Shown: one piece after another, positions 43,550 through 51,879 of the stretch
How positions within the stretch are numbered: position 1 is the first letter of the stretch
Layout: every line of letters starts with the position of its first letter
Origin: Candidatus Hecatella orcuttiae
GTDB lineage: Archaea; Thermoproteota; Bathyarchaeia; Hecatellales; Hecatellaceae
Assembly (NCBI GenBank): GCA_002011035.2
Contig: MTLY02000002.1
Coordinates: 1-64,000, forward strand
Direction of reading: 5' to 3'
Length of the DNA stretch: 64,000 nt
Notes under the pieces: generated by a model
What the model saw: the letters and a program-made list of their open reading frames with translations, nothing else
Told to the model about the DNA's origin: nothing
The model's database searches: none
Translations under genes and position numbers: made by a program

Positions 43550-44025
43550 GCGAGGCTGCTGAAAAAGCTGAAGCCATGGTTACTGAGGATGTTAAATCTA
43601 AATTTGGTGATGCTGTTCTCCAAGCTGAAGTCCAGCGGAAAGGCAGAATAAGCATAAAAGTCAATAAAGACCGCCTAGCAGATGTCGCCAGATACCTGAA
43701 GGATAGCTACAACTTTGACCATCTGGCCTCTGTTTCCGGAACCGACTACCCTGACCGGAAGGAGTTCGAAGTCGTCTACCATGTCTGGTCCATTCCCCGG
43801 AAGATTCTGGCAGCCTTAAGAGTTTCCCTGCCCAGAGAAGACCCTCAACTGGACACGCTTATCCCTGTTTGGGAAGCTGCCAATCTTCATGAGAGGGAAA
43901 CCCATGAAATGTTGGGGATAAACTTCGCCGGTCACCCCAACCTTTCCGGGCTATTGCTTCCGGAGGACTGGAAGCAGATGCCTCCCCTGAGAAAAGACTT
44001 CAAACTACCGTCCAAGCCGAGGTAG
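43546..44025 (+). CDS. nuoC: Complex I subunit C
   Basis: A 159-aa subunit from TTG 43546, which overlaps the nuoB TGA (TTGA). 30-kDa subunit motif: WEAANLHERETHEMLGINFAGHPNLSGLLLPEDW (in pieces ANLHERETHEMLGI, FAGHPNLSGLLLPEDW). Preceded by GVSGTDY-like SGTDYPDRKEF. Hydrophilic partner of NuoD. Confidence 0.93.
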   Translation: MSEAAEKAEAMVTEDVKSKFGDAVLQAEVQRKGRISIKVNKDRLADVARYLKDSYNFDHLASVSGTDYPDRKEFEVVYHVWSIPRKILAALRVSLPREDPQLDTLIPVWEAANLHERETHEMLGINFAGHPNLSGLLLPEDWKQMPPLRKDFKLPSKPR

Positions 44026-44035
44026 GTGTGGCTCT

Positions 44036-45115
44036 ATGCCTGTCATGCGTGTGAAATTCGGTCCTCAGCACCCTATCAGCGGCCACCTTTGCCTTGCCCT
44101 TGACGTTGACGGGGATGTTGTGGTCAACATTGAGCCTGACATCGGTTACACGCATCGGGGATTGGAGAAGATAGCTGAAAACCGCAACTACGTTCAAGCG
44201 GTTCCCCCATTGGAGAGAGCTAACATCGTTGACTCGGTCCACATGGTTTTAGGCTATGTGGAGGCGGTGGAGGAGCTCATGGGGGTGGAGGTGCCGGAGA
44301 GGGCGAAGTTCATCCGGGTCATCATGGCTGAGATGAGCAGAATAGCCAGCCACCTCTACTGGCTTTGTTTGATGGCGGTGGCTGTGGGTTTGGAAACAAT
44401 GCTCATGTGGCCCATTAACGACAGGGAACTGCTCCTAGACCTCTTCGAGATGTATACGGGGGCGAGGATAACTCACTCTTTCTTCATCCCCGGAGGGGTT
44501 CGGCGGGACCTTCCTCAAGGCTTTAAAGAGCAAACCTTCAGAGCGCTGAGCTATCTGGAGCAACGGCTGGGCGATTATGACCGAATGCTTTACCAAAGCT
44601 ACACTTTCAAAATAAGGACCCAAGGAGTTGGGAAGCTTAAACCTCAAGAAGCCATAAAGCTGGGGTTGGTTGGCCCTTCTATCAGAGGGTCGGGGGTGAA
44701 GGTGGATGTGCGAAAAGATGAACCTTATGCTGCGTATGACCAGCTGGAGTTCACCGTGCCCACGGGGAAGGTGGGAGACTCCTACGACAGGTCTGTGGTG
44801 AGGCTTAGGGAAATGGAGCAGAGCATCTCCCTCATCCGCCAAGCGCTGGAGAGGCTTCCCAGCGGGCCCATTAAGGCTCCTGCCCCTTCCTCCGCTCCGA
44901 AAGGGGAAACTTATAGCAGAGTGGAGTCGGCTCGGGGGGAGTTGGGCTACTATCTGGTGGGGGACGGAACCACCCGGCCTTACCGTTTGAAGATAAGCAG
45001 TCCCTCTTTTAGAAACCTCCCTGCCATGGGTTATCTATCTAAAAATGTCCCCTTCGCGGACATACCCGTTATACTGTGGAGTCTAGACCTCTGGCCGTTG
45101 GACATGGATAGGTGA
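44036..45115 (+). CDS. nuoD: Complex I subunit D
   Basis: A 359-aa 49-kDa-type subunit related to NiFe hydrogenase large subunits but without the NiFe Cys. Motifs: FGPQHPISGH, IGYTHRGLEKIAENRNYVQ (His/Tyr of the quinone site region), MAEMSRIASHLYWL and ESARGELGYYLVGDG. The end WSLDLWPLDMDR matches the family. ATG start. Confidence 0.95.
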   Translation: MPVMRVKFGPQHPISGHLCLALDVDGDVVVNIEPDIGYTHRGLEKIAENRNYVQAVPPLERANIVDSVHMVLGYVEAVEELMGVEVPERAKFIRVIMAEMSRIASHLYWLCLMAVAVGLETMLMWPINDRELLLDLFEMYTGARITHSFFIPGGVRRDLPQGFKEQTFRALSYLEQRLGDYDRMLYQSYTFKIRTQGVGKLKPQEAIKLGLVGPSIRGSGVKVDVRKDEPYAAYDQLEFTVPTGKVGDSYDRSVVRLREMEQSISLIRQALERLPSGPIKAPAPSSAPKGETYSRVESARGELGYYLVGDGTTRPYRLKISSPSFRNLPAMGYLSKNVPFADIPVILWSLDLWPLDMDR

Positions 45116-45121
45116 AAAAGC

Positions 45122-46207
45122 TTGGTGGGGTTGGAGTCTCTGACGTTGCAGCTGTGGCAGCTCTGGCAGAGCGGCTACCTGACGGAGCTCTTCATCAAAG
45201 TCATCATCTTCCCAGGCTTAGTCCACATATCCCTTGTCGTGCTACTGGCTGTGTGGTTTGAGAGAAAAGTAAACGCGAGAATCCATCTTCGAGTAGGACC
45301 CTACCATGTAGGCCCGGTGATGGGCTTTTTCCAGCCTATCGCCGACTTCGTTAAACTGATAGGAAAGGAGCTCATCGTCCCTGAGAAAGCTCATAAGCTC
45401 CTTTACAAGACGGCGCCCATCTCCGCTCTAGCTCTTTCCACGTTGAGCTTCGCTTTCATTCCCTTCGGGGTCATCGGCTCGGAGATGAGTTTACCGTTCA
45501 TTCCCTTCCACCTAAGCCCCGGAGAATACTGGGTTGTCTACTACTCGAACATCAGCCTCCTCATCGTCATCCTGCTCTTCAGCGTGCGCCCTTTCATCAT
45601 CATAGCAGCCGGCTGGGCATGCCGGAGTAAATACTGCACCGTAGGCGCCCTTCGTACAGCTTTTCAGCTTCTCGCCTATGAAGTTCCCCTTCTAGTGGCC
45701 ATCGTCGGCGTCGTCATGGTGGCCGGGTCCTTCGACCTTGTGGCCATAATAGAAAGCCAGTCCTCCATTTGGCATGGAGTCTTTCAGCCTCTCGGCCTCG
45801 CTGTCTTCTTCGTCGCCATGATGGCGGAAGTGTCCCGGAGACCCTTCGACCTACCCCACGCTGAACAGGAATTGGTCTACGGCTGGGCTACGGAGTATCC
45901 CGGCGTCCTCTACGGATGCTTCATGATGGCGGAATACGTTGACCTGTATCTGGGGGCGGTGCTGATGACAGCTCTTTTCTTGGGAGGATGGCTAGGCCCA
46001 GCTTTCCTGCCGCCCATCGCGTGGTTTCTGCTGAAGGCTGGGATCATCGTCTGCATCGTCACCCTCCTCCGAGGAGTGTTCCCCCGGGTGAGAATAGACC
46101 AGCTTCTGGACGCAGGTTGGACGTATCTGATACCTCTGGCTCTTATCCAGGTGCTGATCATCCTAGGCCTCGCTCATGTGGCACCAGGCCTGCTGGGTTT
46201 GGCGTAA
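45122..46207 (+). CDS. nuoH: Complex I subunit H
   Basis: A 361-aa, ~8-helix subunit forming the quinone chamber base. Motifs: WFERKVNARIHLRVGPYHVGP, ADFVKLIGKE, and the acidic loop MAEVSRRPFDLPHAEQELV with EYPG. TTG 45122 follows AGGTGA within the end of nuoD; GTG 45125 is equally possible. Confidence 0.95.
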   Translation: MVGLESLTLQLWQLWQSGYLTELFIKVIIFPGLVHISLVVLLAVWFERKVNARIHLRVGPYHVGPVMGFFQPIADFVKLIGKELIVPEKAHKLLYKTAPISALALSTLSFAFIPFGVIGSEMSLPFIPFHLSPGEYWVVYYSNISLLIVILLFSVRPFIIIAAGWACRSKYCTVGALRTAFQLLAYEVPLLVAIVGVVMVAGSFDLVAIIESQSSIWHGVFQPLGLAVFFVAMMAEVSRRPFDLPHAEQELVYGWATEYPGVLYGCFMMAEYVDLYLGAVLMTALFLGGWLGPAFLPPIAWFLLKAGIIVCIVTLLRGVFPRVRIDQLLDAGWTYLIPLALIQVLIILGLAHVAPGLLGLA

Positions 46208-46233
46208 AATGGAAAAAGTAAGGTGAAAAGAAA

Positions 46234-46680
46234 ATGTCTTCCATCGTAAAGCCGTTGAAAGTTGTGCTGGAACATTTCCCAAAAAGAACCTTTACGGTCT
46301 TTCATCCCTATGAAGCTCTAAAGCTACCGGAAAGGTCTCGTGGCGGCATCCAGCTGGACATGGAAAAGTGCACTGGCTGCGGTGTATGCGCCTACATCTG
46401 CCCTAATGTAGCCATAGAACTGGTCACCAGAGGAGAGAAGAGATACCCCAAACTGGATTATGGAAGATGCTGCTTCTGCGCTCTTTGTGTGGACTACTGC
46501 CCTAGGAAGGCGCTGAAAACCACACCGGTACATGAGCTGGCGGAGTTCAGCAGAGCGGAGCTGGAATATCCCCCTGAACGCCTCGCTCAACCTCCGCAGA
46601 TAACCAAACCTAAGCCCGCCCCTCGCCGAAAAATTGTTTCCATAAAAAAGATCGACCAAAGGGGAGTTTCACACCACTAA
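46234..46680 (+). CDS. nuoI: Complex I subunit I, two 4Fe-4S clusters
   Basis: A 148-aa ferredoxin-like subunit: CTGCGVCAYICPNV and CCFCALCVDYCPRKAL carry the 8 cluster Cys (N6a/N6b). A C-terminal Pro/Lys-rich tail follows. Last gene of ABCDHI; no NuoEFG or FpoF/O-like gene follows, so the electron-input module is encoded elsewhere or is a soluble donor. Confidence 0.95.
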   Translation: MSSIVKPLKVVLEHFPKRTFTVFHPYEALKLPERSRGGIQLDMEKCTGCGVCAYICPNVAIELVTRGEKRYPKLDYGRCCFCALCVDYCPRKALKTTPVHELAEFSRAELEYPPERLAQPPQITKPKPAPRRKIVSIKKIDQRGVSHH

Positions 46681-46829
46681 GCTGGGAAAACGCCCGCGGA
46701 TACTCGGCTGCACCTTCTCGAGTTAAAGTTGATTTTTCCGTGAAAACTTAAACTATAATAACCTCTCTTTCTCTATGTCGGTAGAAAGGGAAGTTTCAGG
46801 TTGAATGCCTAAAGGAGAAGATTTTTCCC

Positions 46830-47165
46830 ATGGGCAGTATTTCCATCATCTGCAAGGTTAACGCCATCCATCCCTCCGCTGCACCTTTCGGAGGGGAGTT
46901 CGTCTGCGTGGAGTTCGCGGTGGAGGCTCAGAAGCCTCCCAGCTTCATTCAGATACCTAAGGATATTCCCCAGGAGGTTTCAGCCGTCATGCCCATTCTC
47001 ACCCAACTGCCGAAGATGCTTCCTCAAGTTAAGCCCTACAACAACAGGCTGGTTCTCTACCTGACTCCTCAAGAATGGGAAAAATTACCCAGAAAATATC
47101 AGTATGGGGATGAGGTGGAGATCAAAATTAACCCCGACGGCTCTATTCATGTCTCCCTCATATAA
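46830..47165 (+). CDS. Hypothetical small protein, possibly arcadin-1-like
   Basis: A 111-aa soluble protein. Beta-rich N-terminus (SISIICKVNAIHPS, EFVCVEFAVEAQK), a helical middle (SAVMPILTQLPKML) and C-terminal LVLYLTPQEWEKLPRKYQYGD, GDEVEIKINPDGSIHV. The last part is reminiscent of arcadin-1 proteins linked with crenactin, but I am not sure. A TATA-like ACTATAATAACC lies ~70 nt upstream. Confidence 0.6.
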   Translation: MGSISIICKVNAIHPSAAPFGGEFVCVEFAVEAQKPPSFIQIPKDIPQEVSAVMPILTQLPKMLPQVKPYNNRLVLYLTPQEWEKLPRKYQYGDEVEIKINPDGSIHVSLI

Positions 47166-47178
47166 GCAGAAGGGGCTG

Positions 47179-47646
47179 TTAAGGCTTTTTTACGACATAA
47201 AAATATATGGTGTGCTGACCTAAGGTTTCTACCTTTTCAGGCTTCCACCCTACTATTTCGTAGTCGTGGGAGACAACCCTAACCCCGTTTCCCAGCTCCT
47301 TCTCCAGTTTAGGTCTGAGGCGCTCGTTGGCGGAAGTTGTCAGAAAGAGGGTCACCACGTCGGCGTCGACTATGGGTGTCTGGTAGAGGTCTCCACGGAT
47401 CACCGTAATCCGGTCCTCTAAACCGGCTTTCTTTATTTCCTCCATGGAGTTTTTGGCTAGGTCCTCTCTAGCCTCCACTCCGACGGCTTTTTTGGCTTTA
47501 AATTCCTGAACGGCTGTTATCAGTATTCTTCCATCCCCAGAGCCTAGGTCGTAGACGACTTCCCCCTCCCGAACTTGAGCTATCTCCAACATTTTCCTGA
47601 CAACTTCGGGTGGGGAGGAAATAAAGGGAACGTAGGCCAATTCCAA
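47179..47646 (-). CDS. SAM methyltransferase resembling archaeal protein-lysine methyltransferase aKMT
   Basis: A 155-aa class I methyltransferase. SAM loop VVYDLGSGDGRILITA (about 31-46), AVGVEAREDL acidic strand end, then VVTLFLTTSANERLRPKLEKEL and GVRVVSHDYEIVGWKPEKVE in pieces. N-terminal VPFISSPPEVVRKMLEIA and the overall pattern closely recall the Sulfolobus aKMT enzymes that methylate lysines on chromatin and other proteins. The substrate here is inferred by family. Confidence 0.8.
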   Translation of the reverse strand: MELAYVPFISSPPEVVRKMLEIAQVREGEVVYDLGSGDGRILITAVQEFKAKKAVGVEAREDLAKNSMEEIKKAGLEDRITVIRGDLYQTPIVDADVVTLFLTTSANERLRPKLEKELGNGVRVVSHDYEIVGWKPEKVETLGQHTIYFYVVKKP

Positions 47647-47739
47647 GGGGCCTCCTGTTTTATTATTGATGATAAACCAGACAGGCCTCCGATATTAAGG
47701 TTTCTTGTATCCAGAACAACTCCCATCCCTGAGAGGAAT

Positions 47740-47748
47740 AGATATAAG
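47740..47748 (+). promoter_or_regulatory. TATA box of the Cys-rich protein gene
   Basis: AGATATAAG is centred ~27 nt before ATG 47771. This implies a leaderless transcript and supports that start over ATG-like codons further upstream. Confidence 0.5.
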
Positions 47749-47770
47749 TAACGGAAGCCTTTCTCGTGGT

Positions 47771-48070
47771 ATGGCTGAAAAATTCGGTCAAGTTGTTGTA
47801 CCTTACTATTGCAAGTTAGCTCTTCTGCTCTGCCAGCAGGCAAGGGAGCTCCTCTACAGCGGCTTAGACCTCCAAAGTGCCTCTAAGCTGTGCAGCTTCA
47901 TTTCCACCCTTTGCGTGAAAAACGGATGTTCTATTTGTAAGGAAGAGTCTCAGCTCTGCTCCAAAGTGTCGGAAACATGCGTATTGGAAGGCGGCGAAAG
48001 GGAAGCTAAAAACCTCTGCGATGTGGCCAGAAGACTATGCCCGAAAGGTTTCAGCATCCATGGGAGTTGA
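47771..48070 (+). CDS. Small Cys-rich helical protein
   Basis: A 99-aa protein with ten Cys spread over predicted helices: YYCKLALLLCQQ, SKLCSFISTLCVKNGCSICKE, QLCSKVSETC, NLCDVARRLC. The pairing (C-x6-C, C-x6-C-x4-C-x2-C, C-x6-C, C-x6-C) suggests a helical bundle holding metal or disulfides. No family recognised. It starts 6 bp before the PAC2 gene's neighbourhood: stop at 48070, next ATG at 48077, so the two are one operon. Confidence 0.65.
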   Translation: MAEKFGQVVVPYYCKLALLLCQQARELLYSGLDLQSASKLCSFISTLCVKNGCSICKEESQLCSKVSETCVLEGGEREAKNLCDVARRLCPKGFSIHGS

Positions 48071-48076
48071 GGACCT

Positions 48077-48847
48077 ATGCCGGCTTGGACTAGAATCTAC
48101 CTTGTGGAAGACTTGAAGTTGAAGTCCCCCATTCTAGTCCAAGGGCTGCCGGGGCTAGGCCTTGTGGGGAAGCTGGCGGTGAACTACCTCATAGATGAAT
48201 TGAAGCCTAAACTTTTCGCGGAGCTTTACTCCAGCTATCTGAATCTCCCTGATGGAAGCACAGGCATCCAGATCAAGGAGGACGGAACCTACTACATGCC
48301 GAAGATCGAACTCTACGTCCATCGACATCCTAAACATGACATCATCCTGATAACCGGAGACTCTCAGCCTACCCTCCACGGCCAATACGAGGTGGTAGAC
48401 CACATCCTAGAGCTCGCTCAAAAACAAGGCTGCGAGCGGGTCATAGCGCTAGGCGGCTTTCAGACCCCGGTGGAAAAAGAGATAGGGAAAGTTTACGGGG
48501 TTTTCAACGATGCGAAGCTGGGGGAAGACCTGAAAAATCTAGGTGTTCAGATAACCAGAAGCGGCGCCATCACAGGTGCCTGCGGCGTGATCCTGGGGCT
48601 GAGCGACCGGAGGAGCATACCTTCCATAGCTCTGCTGGGAGCTACGAGAGGCGACTACCCGGACATGCAGGCGGCTAGGGGAGTTTTAAACGTCCTGTTG
48701 AAGATCCTTGACATTTCGATCAGCTTCGAACGGATGGATAAGGAAATCGAGGACATAAAAGTTAAACTGGAAGAGTTGAGGAGGATTCAGGCGGAAACCT
48801 ATCCTCAGCTTAAAAAAGAACTGGGTAAGCGGCCCTTCTACGTGTAG
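48077..48847 (+). CDS. PAC2 family protein, proteasome-assembly chaperone-like
   Basis: A 256-aa protein of COG2047/PAC2. Motifs: ILVQGLPGLGLVGKLAVNYLI, IILITGDSQP, RVIALGGFQT, GACGVILGL and LLGATRGDYPDMQAA. The C-terminal helix (KEIEDIKVKLEELRRIQ) is a coiled coil. Archaeal PbaB binds unfolded proteins and proteasome-type partners. Close behind the Cys-rich gene. Confidence 0.9.
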   Translation: MPAWTRIYLVEDLKLKSPILVQGLPGLGLVGKLAVNYLIDELKPKLFAELYSSYLNLPDGSTGIQIKEDGTYYMPKIELYVHRHPKHDIILITGDSQPTLHGQYEVVDHILELAQKQGCERVIALGGFQTPVEKEIGKVYGVFNDAKLGEDLKNLGVQITRSGAITGACGVILGLSDRRSIPSIALLGATRGDYPDMQAARGVLNVLLKILDISISFERMDKEIEDIKVKLEELRRIQAETYPQLKKELGKRPFYV

Positions 48848-48854
48848 CCGCTGC

Positions 48855-50171
48855 CTAGCCTTCCCTCGTTTTTTTTGGCTTAACCACCAGCAGAGGGCCT
48901 TCTTTACCGATTATTTCGACTTTCTCCCCAGGCTTGATGGGGACGGCTGACTTAGCCTTCCAGTATTCGCCCTTATACCGGATGAAGCCGACCTTTTCCG
49001 GGGTAACTTCCTCCAAGGCCTCTCCTTCCTCCCCTACTATGATTCCCATCGCCGGCTTCATTCTCCTAGCCTTAAGCACCTTGTAGGCGGCGAAGATGAA
49101 GAAGACGCCTATGGCTAAGGGAGCGGAGATGAGGGCGGCGTAGAGAAGGTTAAGCCACTCCGGTGAAACAGACCACTGGCTGGGGAAAAGAAGGACAGCC
49201 CCCAGTAGCATGCAGGCGAAACCGGAGCCGCCTACGATTCCAAACCCGGGGGTGAAAAGTTCAGCCAGCAGAAGTGCTGCTCCTAAGACCATGAGGATGA
49301 GGGCGCCCACGTTTATGCCTGTGATGCCTAGGCCTATCAGGCCGAGGACCAGAAGCACCGCGCCTATAACTTCGCCTCCCGCCCCTGGAGAGGTTAGACC
49401 GAAGATGAGAGCGTACATGCCCACGGTGAAGAAAATGAAAGCCAGCATGGGCTCGGAGAGAATTTTGAACACCAGCAACCCTGGGCTGGGGGTCCATCTC
49501 ACCAATTCAGCGCCGCGGCTTCGGAGGACATACTCGCCTTTAACTGTCTCCACGGAGAAGCCGTCGATTTCAGCCAGCAGGTCTTCCAGCGCAGGGGCTA
49601 CCACTTCGACGACGCCCATTTCCATCGCCTCTTCGGCGCCTAGGTTGAGGTTTTCGGTGACGAAAAGCCGTGCTGCTGTTTCGTTTCTTCCGTGAGCTCT
49701 AGCCCTTTCAGCCATGTAGGCTTCTAGGGCGTTGAGCACCTTGGTGTCATTGATAGGCTGGGAGCCTCCGAAGGGAGAGAAGGCCACAGGCTGGGCTGAG
49801 CCTATGATGGTATGGGGCGCCATGGCGGCTATGTGGGTGGAAAGCAGAATGTAGGTCCCCGCCGACCAGGCGGTGGCCCCCGGAGGGTAGACGTAGCCTA
49901 TGATCGGAACCTCAGCCCGCTCGATGGCTGCGATGATCTTCTGGGTGGCGTCCAGGTTTCCGCCCGGCGTGTCGAGGGTGAGGACCACCGGCTGGTTTCG
50001 GGCCTCCGCGTAGGCTAAGGCCTCATTGACCAGTTCAACAGACATGGTGGTGATGGTGCCTTCCAGTCTGACTACGAGGACCTCCGGCTGCTGGGCTGCG
50101 GCTGGGGAGAGTAAAGGAGCCGATAGAGTAACGGCTACTAGGACGAGAAGGAGGAAAGAGAACCGATGCAC
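48855..50171 (-). CDS. nfeD: NfeD family membrane-bound serine protease
   Basis: A 438-aa protein: signal/anchor helix, ClpP-like protease domain (30-230) with Ser in YPPGATAWSAGTYILLST and Lys in NDTKVLNALEAYM, matching the catalytic pair of Pyrococcus 1510-N. Then ~5 membrane helices and a C-terminal OB-fold NfeD domain (GFIRYKGEYWKAKSAVPIKPGEKVE in pieces). It cleaves stomatin C-termini in Pyrococcus. Downstream of, and co-directional with, the SPFH gene. Confidence 0.93.
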   Translation of the reverse strand: MHRFSFLLLVLVAVTLSAPLLSPAAAQQPEVLVVRLEGTITTMSVELVNEALAYAEARNQPVVLTLDTPGGNLDATQKIIAAIERAEVPIIGYVYPPGATAWSAGTYILLSTHIAAMAPHTIIGSAQPVAFSPFGGSQPINDTKVLNALEAYMAERARAHGRNETAARLFVTENLNLGAEEAMEMGVVEVVAPALEDLLAEIDGFSVETVKGEYVLRSRGAELVRWTPSPGLLVFKILSEPMLAFIFFTVGMYALIFGLTSPGAGGEVIGAVLLVLGLIGLGITGINVGALILMVLGAALLLAELFTPGFGIVGGSGFACMLLGAVLLFPSQWSVSPEWLNLLYAALISAPLAIGVFFIFAAYKVLKARRMKPAMGIIVGEEGEALEEVTPEKVGFIRYKGEYWKAKSAVPIKPGEKVEIIGKEGPLLVVKPKKTREG

Positions 50172-50177
50172 AGAGGT

Positions 50178-50978
50178 TTACTCACCCGAAGTGGACCTAG
50201 TCTTCTTTTCGGCTTTCATGAGCCCTAGCATGGTGGCAAGGTCGGCGCCTCCTCCAATGGCCGCAGGTGTGACGACGACCAAGTTTCGCTCTCGGGCTAT
50301 GTCGGTGAGGGTTTGAAGCTCTCTCAACCTCATGGCCATAGGTGTCATCTGGTACATTTTAGCCGCGTCTGTCATGCGAGTTGCCGCTTGGTATTCACCC
50401 TCAGCAATAATGATCCGGGAGCGCCTTTCTCTCTCCGCTTCCGCCTGCTTGGCTATCGCCCTCTGCATGTCTTCGGGGAGGGAAACGTCTTTGATGGCCA
50501 CGTTGGACACTTTTATGCCCCAAGGATCCGTGGCTGTGTCGATGATTTCCGTCAGCCGTTTGGAGAGTTCTTCCCTCTTGGTCAACAGCTCATCCAAGTC
50601 CACTTGGCCTAGGACATCCCTCAGGGTGGTTTGGGAGAGAAGGTTGGTAGCGAAGATGAAGTTTTCCACGGCCACCACAGCCTTTTGAGGGTCGACTACG
50701 CGGTAGTAGACGGCGGCGTCCACGTCCACGGAGACATTGTCCCTAGTGATCACCCGCTGTTTGGGGACGTCGAAGGTCACCACCCTCAAGTCCACCACTC
50801 TGAAGACGTCGATGAGGGGGATCCGGAAGAAGATGCCGGGGCCTTTGGCACCTAGAAGTCTTCCAAGCCTGAAGATCACAGCCCGCTGGTATTCCTTCAC
50901 TATTTTGAGGGAGGAAGCCAGAATTATCAGCACGATGATTATCAGGAAGAAGGCAGGGGCAAAGTTAGCGGCAGCCAT
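50178..50978 (-). CDS. Stomatin/slipin SPFH-domain protein
   Basis: A 266-aa protein with one N-terminal helix (FAPAFFLIIIVLIILASSL) and an SPFH domain: VIFRLGRLLGAKGPGIFFRIPLID in pieces, then DVDAAVYYRVVDP and TLRDVLGQ, then a coiled-coil region (AIAKQAEAERERRSRI). It forms membrane-scaffold oligomers. The pair slipin-NfeD is a widely conserved operon; the gap is 6 bp. Confidence 0.93.
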   Translation of the reverse strand: MAAANFAPAFFLIIIVLIILASSLKIVKEYQRAVIFRLGRLLGAKGPGIFFRIPLIDVFRVVDLRVVTFDVPKQRVITRDNVSVDVDAAVYYRVVDPQKAVVAVENFIFATNLLSQTTLRDVLGQVDLDELLTKREELSKRLTEIIDTATDPWGIKVSNVAIKDVSLPEDMQRAIAKQAEAERERRSRIIIAEGEYQAATRMTDAAKMYQMTPMAMRLRELQTLTDIARERNLVVVTPAAIGGGADLATMLGLMKAEKKTRSTSGE

Positions 50979-51083
50979 TTATATCACCTATACATCTTTC
51001 CAAGGTACTCACATCTTCCTAAAATTTAAACCTACCTAATTGGGGATCCCTAGGTTAAACTTCGCAGCGAAAAGGGGAACATC

Positions 51084-51710
51084 TTGACAGCCTCCAGCCG
51101 ACCGGTAGTGGGCATCGACCTTGCGGGAGTGGAAACCAGACCCACAGGCTTCTGCACCTTAGACCAAAACCTCAGAGCGAAAACCCTCCTCCTCTGGAAG
51201 GATGAAGAAATAGTCAGCCATGTTGCAAAGTTGAAACCCCGCCTCGTCGCCGTGGACGCTCCCCTAGGGCTGCCCAAGGGGAGATGCTGCCTCAGGGACG
51301 ACTGCCCCTGCCGCTCCGCAGGCCATCTGAGAGAATGCGACCGGGAGCTTCTTCGAATGGGATTGAAGCTTTTCCCTCCCACCTTGGGGGCCATGAGGAA
51401 GCTGACTCTCCGAGCTGTGGCCCTCAGAAAAATCCTTGAGCGGGGACGCTTTCAGGTGGTGGAGGCTTTTCCCCACGCCGCCAAAGCCCTCTTGGGGTTT
51501 CCTGAAAAAAGGGAGGGAGCTGAAAAGTTGAGGGAGGCCCTCAAAAAATTCGGCGTGAAGGGGGAGCTTCGTAGGAAGCGAAACATAACCATCCACGAGC
51601 TGGACGCTGTGGTTTCAGCCTTGGTTGGAAGACTCTGGCTGGAGGGTGAGGCTCAAGCCGTAGGAAAACCGGAAGAAGGCTTGATAATAATTCCGAAGAA
51701 GCCCCAGTAG
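51084..51710 (+). CDS. DUF429 family protein (RNase H-like fold)
   Basis: A 208-aa protein with VVGIDLAGVETRPTG at the N-terminus (acidic first strand), VAVDAPLGLPKG and, near the C-terminus, HELDAVVSALVG with Asp; this acidic set suggests an RNase H-like nuclease fold. A CCLRDDCPCRSAGHLRECDREL Cys cluster (in pieces CCLRDDCPC, ECDREL) may bind zinc. Function unproven. TTG start after GGGGAACATC. Confidence 0.8.
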   Translation: MTASSRPVVGIDLAGVETRPTGFCTLDQNLRAKTLLLWKDEEIVSHVAKLKPRLVAVDAPLGLPKGRCCLRDDCPCRSAGHLRECDRELLRMGLKLFPPTLGAMRKLTLRAVALRKILERGRFQVVEAFPHAAKALLGFPEKREGAEKLREALKKFGVKGELRRKRNITIHELDAVVSALVGRLWLEGEAQAVGKPEEGLIIIPKKPQ

Positions 51711-51879
51711 GCTGCGGCCAAAGAGCCGCGGTTTGCAGAAGCCGTGGATCCAAGTTAATGTGCAAGGTTTTTATCAGGCAGCTTTCTTCTTCAACTTCAG
51801 GGGCTGTGAAGACTCTAGCCCAACTGAGCTGAAGCCGTGATGTGGATCTTGAGTGCAGAGCCCCTAGTTTTCAGCACTT

